A DNA stretch of 39,057 bases from an uncultured Aquimarina sp. GTDB lineage: Bacteria > Bacteroidota > Bacteroidia > Flavobacteriales > Flavobacteriaceae. Numbering within the stretch: the first letter of the stretch is position 1; the number at the start of each line of letters is the position of its first letter. Positions 34,712 through 39,057 of the stretch are shown here, piece by piece. The notes beneath the pieces are model-generated. The model ran no database searches, was not told the DNA's origin, and saw only the letters and a program-made list of their open reading frames with translations. The DNA is taken from positions 1-39,057 of the forward strand of contig CANLYR010000043.1 in NCBI GenBank assembly GCA_947495425.1, read 5' to 3'. The translations under genes and the position numbers were made by a program.

Positions 34712-35308
34712 TCACCCCTTTACATCTTCTATCAGCCTCTGTAGTTCTTTGGATTTGGTGGGGTATCCAGATGATAGTACTGTATTATCTTTATCGAGTA
34801 TGATGGTCGTGGGAGTTCCTTGTATCCTATATGATAATGCAACCGTTTCGTCTCCTGCCAATACTTTAAAAGTATACTCATTATCAGTAATAAGCTCCTT
34901 ATTACGCTCTGGAGTAGACGCTGCTTGTATCACCACTACTGCTACATCACTGTTGGCTTTGGTAAATTTATCTAGCTCAGGGTAGTATTCTGTACAATAA
35001 TGGCAATCTGGGCTAGAGAACACCAGTATTTTCTTTGTGGTGTTCATCGATGCCAATGATACCTCTACACCTTCACTATTTTTAAGCAAAAACTCTGGTG
35101 CTGGCGCACCTATGGCTAGAGGTTGTGCCGCTTGTTGTGCATCTATTGCTTTTTTAAACTCTGTATGGATAAAAGAGAGTTCTGTTTGCATTTGTGTTTG
35201 TATATTTTTGGTTGTATTTAAGGATGTGTAGCCCAAATAACCTATTGTGCTCACGACCGTGATCACTACAATCTGTAATAACACGACTATTTTAATGGTA
35301 TTTTTCAT
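34712..35308 (-). CDS. Membrane-anchored thioredoxin-like (TlpA/redoxin family) protein
   Basis: The 198-residue protein has an uncleaved N-terminal membrane helix (about 5-27), a helical linker, and a redoxin fold from about 65 (IGAPAPEFLLKNSEGVEVSL). The active site is C102-H-Y-C105 in VFSSPDCHYCTEYYPEL, with the cis-proline loop QGTPTTIILD (P166). It is a periplasm-facing thiol-disulfide oxidoreductase, either reductive or isomerising. It is the last of the minus-strand genes 37954-34712 and is separated from the beta/gamma-crystallin-like gene by 157 bases with a large inverted repeat. The two secreted paralogues upstream contain paired cysteines, making a maturation role possible (inference). 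Confidence 0.88.
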   Translation of the reverse strand: MKNTIKIVVLLQIVVITVVSTIGYLGYTSLNTTKNIQTQMQTELSFIHTEFKKAIDAQQAAQPLAIGAPAPEFLLKNSEGVEVSLASMNTTKKILVFSSPDCHYCTEYYPELDKFTKANSDVAVVVIQAASTPERNKELITDNEYTFKVLAGDETVALSYRIQGTPTTIILDKDNTVLSSGYPTKSKELQRLIEDVKG

Positions 35309-35329
35309 GATTTCTGCTTTTGATGGTTT

Positions 35330-35345
35330 GTATGCTATTGCATAC
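35330..35345. promoter_or_regulatory. Perfect inverted repeat GTATGC-TATT-GCATAC upstream of the thioredoxin-like gene
   Basis: Two perfect hexamer arms with a four-base spacer lie 22 bases before the start codon of the thioredoxin-like gene. It may be an operator in DNA or a small hairpin near the ribosome-entry region in RNA. Confidence 0.4.
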
Positions 35346-35353
35346 TAAAAAAT

Positions 35354-35425
35354 AAGGAGAGAATAGTCTGTACTTATTACGATCAATTTTAGACCAACTT
35401 AGTATTATATACTTATTCTCTCCTT
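35354..35425 (-). terminator. Large-loop inverted repeat between two minus-strand genes, probable terminator
   Basis: The arms AAGGAGAGAATA (35354-35365) and TATTCTCTCCTT (35414-35425) are perfect complements, 12 bp, around a 48-base loop that has a nested GTCT/AGAC pair. On the minus strand the stem is followed by TATTTTTT, so it may end the upstream operon before the thioredoxin-like gene. The unusually long loop is atypical for a simple terminator and leaves an attenuator or small mobile repeat possible. Confidence 0.5.
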
Positions 35426-35465
35426 TATTTCACAATTTGATATTTTTATTTACAAAGCATTAGCA

Positions 35466-36338
35466 TTATCTCCAACGTACATGATATGAAGATGCTCTAT
35501 CATTTCCGTTCATGCGCTGTAATGATAATACTCCAGGAAAAGCAATATCCTCATGAATACGCCATCCAAAATTTCTACTAAAAACTACTGATCCAACACT
35601 GGTCGTTTTTGCAGACTGAAATGAACTAAGTCTATCATTAAAGTACTTAAGCTGATTATTTGTTCTTCCTTTAAACACATTACCACCCATCCATATTGGA
35701 AATTTTGCACCTCTAAAGTTTGGATCTGAATAGGCATAGCCTGCTAACCTCTTAATTCTATCAACCACTCTATAGCGCACAACATCTCCTTTTTCAAACT
35801 GACATACCCCAAAACGATCACAAATATCTCTCCTATAATGAGGTTGTCCTTGCGGCTTTACTTCATAAATTACTCTATTACCTCTACGCACTTGCATGTG
35901 TGTATTAGGCCTAACTGCTACAGACTTTATTCTACGGTTTAGCGTATGACTCCACCAATTGTTTGACTGTGGTATATATTGATATAGATGCCCTACTTTT
36001 CCTTTAAAATCGGGATGTTGATAAAGTACTACTGCAGTATGATGATTACCTCCATTAGGAAAAAAAGAAACCGAACCAACAGCCCCTCCAGCCTTATTTT
36101 CGGTGATCATCTCATCGGATTCTGATCCTCTTGGATCTATATCTATCATGGCATCAAGCTCTTCTTTTAGTATTCTTTCATCTGCAGTTAAGTTTGCTTC
36201 CCAATTAGGATCAAAAGGTTTATCCTCGACAGCTCCTGAGTTTGTAGTTACTATATCATCAACTTTTTCTTCTTCACAACTTATAAACACTATGCATAAG
36301 CATATTACTAAACTTATTCTTCTAACTATATTTTTCAT
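35466..36338 (-). CDS. Lipoprotein with beta/gamma-crystallin-like repeats
   Basis: The 290-residue protein has a lipobox signal, VFISC (Cys21), then an acidic linker (22-80). The beta/gamma-crystallin-like Greek-key part starts at about 103: VLYQHPDFKGKVGHLYQYIPQ, then a second unit at about 199-240 (AGYAYSDPNFRGAKFPIWMGG). Calcium-binding N/D-N/D-X-X-S/T-S motifs are N234-D-R-L-S-S239 and N279-D-R-A-S-S284. C173 and C179 can form a disulfide. Bacterial relatives bind Ca2+ and appear on cell surfaces or in matrix; the role here is unknown. It is 28 bases after the upstream secreted-protein gene, so it is part of the same operon. Confidence 0.82.
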   Translation of the reverse strand: MKNIVRRISLVICLCIVFISCEEEKVDDIVTTNSGAVEDKPFDPNWEANLTADERILKEELDAMIDIDPRGSESDEMITENKAGGAVGSVSFFPNGGNHHTAVVLYQHPDFKGKVGHLYQYIPQSNNWWSHTLNRRIKSVAVRPNTHMQVRRGNRVIYEVKPQGQPHYRRDICDRFGVCQFEKGDVVRYRVVDRIKRLAGYAYSDPNFRGAKFPIWMGGNVFKGRTNNQLKYFNDRLSSFQSAKTTSVGSVVFSRNFGWRIHEDIAFPGVLSLQRMNGNDRASSYHVRWR

Positions 36339-36366
36339 TTTTTTATATTTTTATGTTATTATATTT

Positions 36367-37125
36367 TTAATCTAAAGCATATCTGAAGCACCTCTGGGCT
36401 GATACTTTACAAACTTGATAGCTTGCAACAATAGCTATTGCTACGGCAACAGCTGCGGCAGCTGTTCCGATACCTGCAATACCAAGAGCAAATGCTGTTC
36501 CTCCTGTTTGCCAAAAAAGACCACCATTTGCTAAAATTAAATCTCCAGTTAATGCCAAAGATCCCGAAGACAGGGCTAAGCACATTTTAAGCGCTTGTTG
36601 GCATCGTCTCACTTCCCATCCCATTAGTTGTAGTCTTGCTTGATTATACATAGGTATCGCAACAGCACCAGGAGGTTGCTTATTTAGCTTTCCTTTATAT
36701 GCTACCTCTGCCAAACCATTAAGTTCTGGTTCAAAAGCCATTTCTATCATACTATTAAATATGGTTTCTTTTGTTATTTGAGATTTGTCATTTCTTTTAG
36801 ACTGAAGTTTGTTAAATACAAATAACATTTCATTTTCTATCTCTTTCTTTTTACTCGAACCAGATTTTGACTGTAAAAAATCTGATTTAAAAGCTTCCTT
36901 AGAGAGCCCTACTGGATAGTTTGATTTATAAAAAATTTTAATCTTATGTACTGTAGAAAGTGTATTTATCATATTTTCCATTACTTGTTCACGTTCTGCA
37001 AACTTTTCGTATTTGCCCCAGTTTTCTTTATCCAAGGGTTCGTACGATTGAAAGTTATCTTGCTGACTATAACTAAGAAAGCAAAAAAACAATATCATAC
37101 TTAGTGATATAATTACATTCTTCAT
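36367..37125 (-). CDS. Secreted two-C-X6-C hairpin protein, unrecognised family (copy 2)
   Basis: The 252-residue protein has a signal peptide (about 1-20, ending SYSQQ), then a conserved segment WGKYEKFAEREQ at 36-47 and helical sequence to about 150. PPGAVAIPMYNQARLQL leads into C175-X6-C182. A 56-residue Gly/Ala-rich hydrophobic hairpin follows, and C239-X6-C246 ends the protein. No other cysteines occur in the mature part, so paired disulfides pinning the hairpin are likely. It is a tandem paralogue of the preceding gene, 37 bases away. I know no matching family. A membrane-active or pore-forming helical hairpin is one possibility; none of the sequence proves it. Confidence 0.85.
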   Translation of the reverse strand: MKNVIISLSMILFFCFLSYSQQDNFQSYEPLDKENWGKYEKFAEREQVMENMINTLSTVHKIKIFYKSNYPVGLSKEAFKSDFLQSKSGSSKKKEIENEMLFVFNKLQSKRNDKSQITKETIFNSMIEMAFEPELNGLAEVAYKGKLNKQPPGAVAIPMYNQARLQLMGWEVRRCQQALKMCLALSSGSLALTGDLILANGGLFWQTGGTAFALGIAGIGTAAAAVAVAIAIVASYQVCKVSAQRCFRYALD

Positions 37126-37162
37126 GATTGTTAATTTTTAATATTAAATAATCTATTTACAA

Positions 37163-37954
37163 CTAAGGTGCAAAAACTTTTGCTTGACACTGCCTAAGAT
37201 CCTCTTGGCAAGAAGGACGCCCATAATAAGCAGTCACCACCATTGCATAAAGTGCAAGTGAAGTTTTTAATCCCATTAGAGCAAATCCTACAGGTGTACT
37301 TCCAGCTGCGGCCATTGCAATGAAGCCCTGTATATTTAATGTTGTTATAGATGCTGTAACAGCAAATAGTCCAGCTCTCATCGCTAGACAAAGGTTGTAA
37401 GTCTTAACACAATCATCTAAGTCTCTAATCATTCCCAGCCGTCGTCTAGCCTCTTCAGCAGTTTGACGCGTTATTCTACCAGGGGGAACTCTATCAGCTT
37501 TTCCGTTATGTGCAATCAAAGTCATACTATCAAAATCTGGATTGAATGCCAGTGTAGCCACCACATCAAAAGCCGCTTCTCTAGTTATGGATGTTACTGC
37601 TTTTCTATCGATAGTTTGATTTAACTTATTAGCCACCAAAAAAATTTCGTTTTCTAGATTCTTTTTTTCTACCGATGACGATTTATTAATTTGTAAAAAA
37701 TCTTGCTTAAAAGTCTCTTTAGTTAAGCCTAGTTTGCTTCTCTTATTATAAAAAGATTTTAGTTTGTGTGCTGTTGCTAAAACATCTACAAAGTTTTCCA
37801 TTCCTTGTTCTCGTTCTGCAAATTTTTCATATTTGCCCCAGTTATCAAAATCCAGCGGTTCTTGATCGGGATTTGATGCTATCTCTTGCCCATAACTTGG
37901 GAAAAAACAAATACATAATAAGCAGATGCTTACTATTACTTTTACGTTTTTCAT
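37163..37954 (-). CDS. Secreted two-C-X6-C hairpin protein, unrecognised family (copy 1)
   Basis: The 263-residue protein has a signal peptide (about 1-22, PSYGQ), then WGKYEKFAEREQ at 39-50, a helical part, and PPGRITRQTAEEARRRL. C182-X6-C189 follows, then a hydrophobic hairpin of about 59 residues (MRAGLFAVTASITTLNIQGFIAMAAAGSTPVGFALMGL), and C249-X6-C256. The N-terminal 150 residues align closely with the downstream copy (WGKYEKFAEREQ, ETFKQDFLQ versus EAFKSDFLQ, ENEIFLVANKL versus ENEMLFVFNKL). The hairpins differ in sequence but not in character. It is the first gene of the minus-strand group and divergent from the truncated regulator at 38347. Confidence 0.85.
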   Translation of the reverse strand: MKNVKVIVSICLLCICFFPSYGQEIASNPDQEPLDFDNWGKYEKFAEREQGMENFVDVLATAHKLKSFYNKRSKLGLTKETFKQDFLQINKSSSVEKKNLENEIFLVANKLNQTIDRKAVTSITREAAFDVVATLAFNPDFDSMTLIAHNGKADRVPPGRITRQTAEEARRRLGMIRDLDDCVKTYNLCLAMRAGLFAVTASITTLNIQGFIAMAAAGSTPVGFALMGLKTSLALYAMVVTAYYGRPSCQEDLRQCQAKVFAP

Positions 37955-38346
37955 TTTAATTTAGTTTTAAGATTAGTATTCATTTGTGTACGTGTTGATC
38001 AACACCCCTAAAGTAGAAACACAATCCATAAAACATTAAAAATCAGGGTATACAAAAGGTTGCCATCAAACAAAAAGGAGGTATACATTTGGTTAGCACA
38101 CTCTTGAAGTACCAGGAAATACTATTGTTTTGAGCTCCCCATAAAAATCAAAAAAAAGAAGGAATTTTTAATTTACATGTTGTTTAAGCGTTTGCATCCT
38201 CTTAAAAAACGAAAATAAGAGTACTATTATCTTTATAAAAGAGTGCGGATTAATCAAAACTAAACAAGTGTTAGGATTTCGTTAACGTTTTATAACTATT
38301 TATATAAAAATAGTACATTACTTTGTCCAACGTAAAACACAAAATA
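37955..38346. other. Divergent intergenic region of 392 bases
   Basis: It lies between the first secreted-protein gene (-) and the truncated regulator gene (+). It contains the conserved block at 38071-38095, an inverted repeat ACTATTT / AAATAGT (38295-38301 and 38308-38314), and TTACTTTG (38319-38326 region), one base off the TAnnTTTG consensus, just before the regulator start. Confidence 0.5.
38071..38095. promoter_or_regulatory. Conserved block upstream of the truncated regulator gene, copy 2
   Basis: The core GAGGTATACATTTGGTT (38078-38094) differs from the copy at 32565 by one base. An upstream AAAGGTT is also shared. It sits between the divergent secreted-protein gene and the regulator gene, so it could control either. 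Confidence 0.5.
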
Positions 38347-39000
38347 ATGAAACCTTTTAAAATATTTGCATTACTTTTTATGCTATGCTATGCTAATATT
38401 GTACATAGTAAAGATAGAGAATGCACAATTAAAGAAATTGATAGCCTTTTTTTCAATTATTTATTTAAAGTCTCGCCAGAAGCTATAAAAAGTCATCATT
38501 ATCAGATTAAAAAATCAAAGTCTATTGATTATTATGACGGTGTTCTGAAATCTTATTATAATTTAGTCTCTGGTCATGGCATGCATAAAAATGTGGACAG
38601 CATATTATATTATTGTCATAAATTCGAATCTTTAGAACAATTACATCCTAATAATATCCTTAAAACACGATATCTAGGGACTAAAGGGATGATTTTTGAA
38701 CATAGCCTAGGGTTAACCGAAGAAGCTCTAAGTATTTTAACACAAGCGTATAAACGTATTGAACAAGAGCCCGAAAATAAAAAAATGCTTCCCAGAGTAT
38801 CCGCTAATATTGCCTTTTGCTATATTAGAAAAAAACAATATGATAATGCGATCACTATTTTGAAAAAGAATCTTGACGATTCCATTTCTGCCCCCGCAAT
38901 TGAAACATATATTCAATTATCGTACTTGTCATTGGTCTATCAACGCAAAAAAATGCCCAGAAAAAGTATTGCTATATTAAATAACCCGTTGTGCATTTAG
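38347..39000 (+). pseudogene. Truncated TPR/HTH regulator, paralogue of 32797-34521
   Basis: It begins with a signal peptide (MKPFKIFALLFMLCYANIVHS). About 200 residues then align with the complete regulator along its TPR region: DSILYYCHKFESLEQLHPN versus DSVLYYSGKFESTEAIYPN, and YQRKKMPRKSIAILN versus YQYKKMPKKSTPILH. After IAILNN the homology stops and the frame ends PLCI-stop at residue 217. No membrane helix or HTH can follow, so it should not act on DNA. The end of homology coincides with CCGTTGTGCA at about 38986, the start of a sequence with nested inverted repeats. ATG 38347 is preferred over TTG 38323. Confidence 0.8.
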
Positions 39001-39057
39001 AAAAAGTTGTGCAAACTGCTAAAAGGCAGTAAATTGTAGTTACCACACAACAATTTA
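38988..39057. repeat. Nested inverted repeats at the break of the regulator gene, attC-like structure
   Basis: GTTGTGCA occurs twice as a direct repeat (38988 and 39006). From the second copy, GTTGTG (39006-39011) pairs with CACAAC (39046-39051), and inside it ACTGC (39015-39019) pairs with GCAGT (39026-39030). The arrangement resembles a folded recombination site such as an integron attC, but the outer boxes do not match the GTTRRRY consensus exactly and no integrase is in the window. It may belong to a cassette or other mobile unit continuing past the window edge. Confidence 0.35.

Noticed and set aside
38988..39057. Definite integron attC site
   Set aside because: The folded shape is similar, but GTTGTGC does not match GTTRRRY and no integrase or cassette array is visible, so only an attC-like structure is reported.

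Overview
The window is from a low-GC member of the Bacteroidota, most likely a marine Flavobacteriaceae species close to Aquimarina or its relatives. The lines of evidence are: a secreted M36 protease with a type IX secretion (T9SS) sorting domain, a TonB-dependent receptor with a carboxypeptidase-like N-terminal domain, LytS/LytTR two-component systems, a LETM1-related biofilm protein, the RDD/SpoIIM/DUF4129/DUF4350/MoxR/DUF58 cluster, and several promoter elements of the Bacteroidota TAnnTTTG type. No rRNA, tRNA or CRISPR array was seen. The genus is inference; the family-level placement is well supported.

Layout. 1-2.5 kb: the end of an IS110-family element whose transposase frame is broken by a stop, then two small orphan envelope-protein genes and a 435-base gap. 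2.5-9 kb: a LytTR regulator/LytS kinase pair, a divergent two-lobed aspartyl-protease-like protein with a PDZ domain, a strong bidirectional terminator, and a large M36 fungalysin-type exoprotease. 9.4-15.4 kb: a YdeI/DUF1905 protein, two tandem envelope superoxide dismutases of unrelated fold (Fe/Mn-type and Cu/Zn-type), a LETM1-related protein, an ECF sigma factor with a four-helix membrane partner, and a type II NADH dehydrogenase followed by GC-rich 41-bp tandem repeats. 15.9-21.7 kb: a TonB-dependent receptor, a TPR-like secreted protein, and a signalling operon in which a LytS-type kinase carries a C-terminal 2TM domain and is followed by two free 2TM proteins and a LytTR regulator. 21.7-24.2 kb: an acyltransferase, a Nudix CoA pyrophosphatase, and a cyclophilin lipoprotein whose start codon overlaps the Nudix start head to head. 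24.5-31.4 kb: the RDD gene and, divergently, a tightly overlapping operon SpoIIM - membrane protein - DUF4129 - DUF4350 - MoxR - DUF58, a conserved Bacteroidota envelope cluster. 31.7-32.5 kb: a DUF2141 protein, and an unlisted 40-residue membrane peptide.

32.5-39 kb is the most interesting part. Two paralogous membrane-spanning TPR/HTH regulators flank an oppositely transcribed group: two tandem secreted paralogues of a family I do not recognise (conserved WGKYEKFAEREQ segment, then two C-X6-C pairs bracketing a hydrophobic hairpin), a lipoprotein with a beta/gamma-crystallin-like calcium-binding repeat, and a membrane-anchored thioredoxin-like protein. The two regulators share a near-identical upstream block, which suggests a common operator. 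The second regulator is cut off after 217 residues exactly where a sequence with nested inverted repeats begins, suggesting insertion of a mobile or cassette-like unit. I interpret this as a locally duplicated regulator/secreted-protein system whose function is not established.
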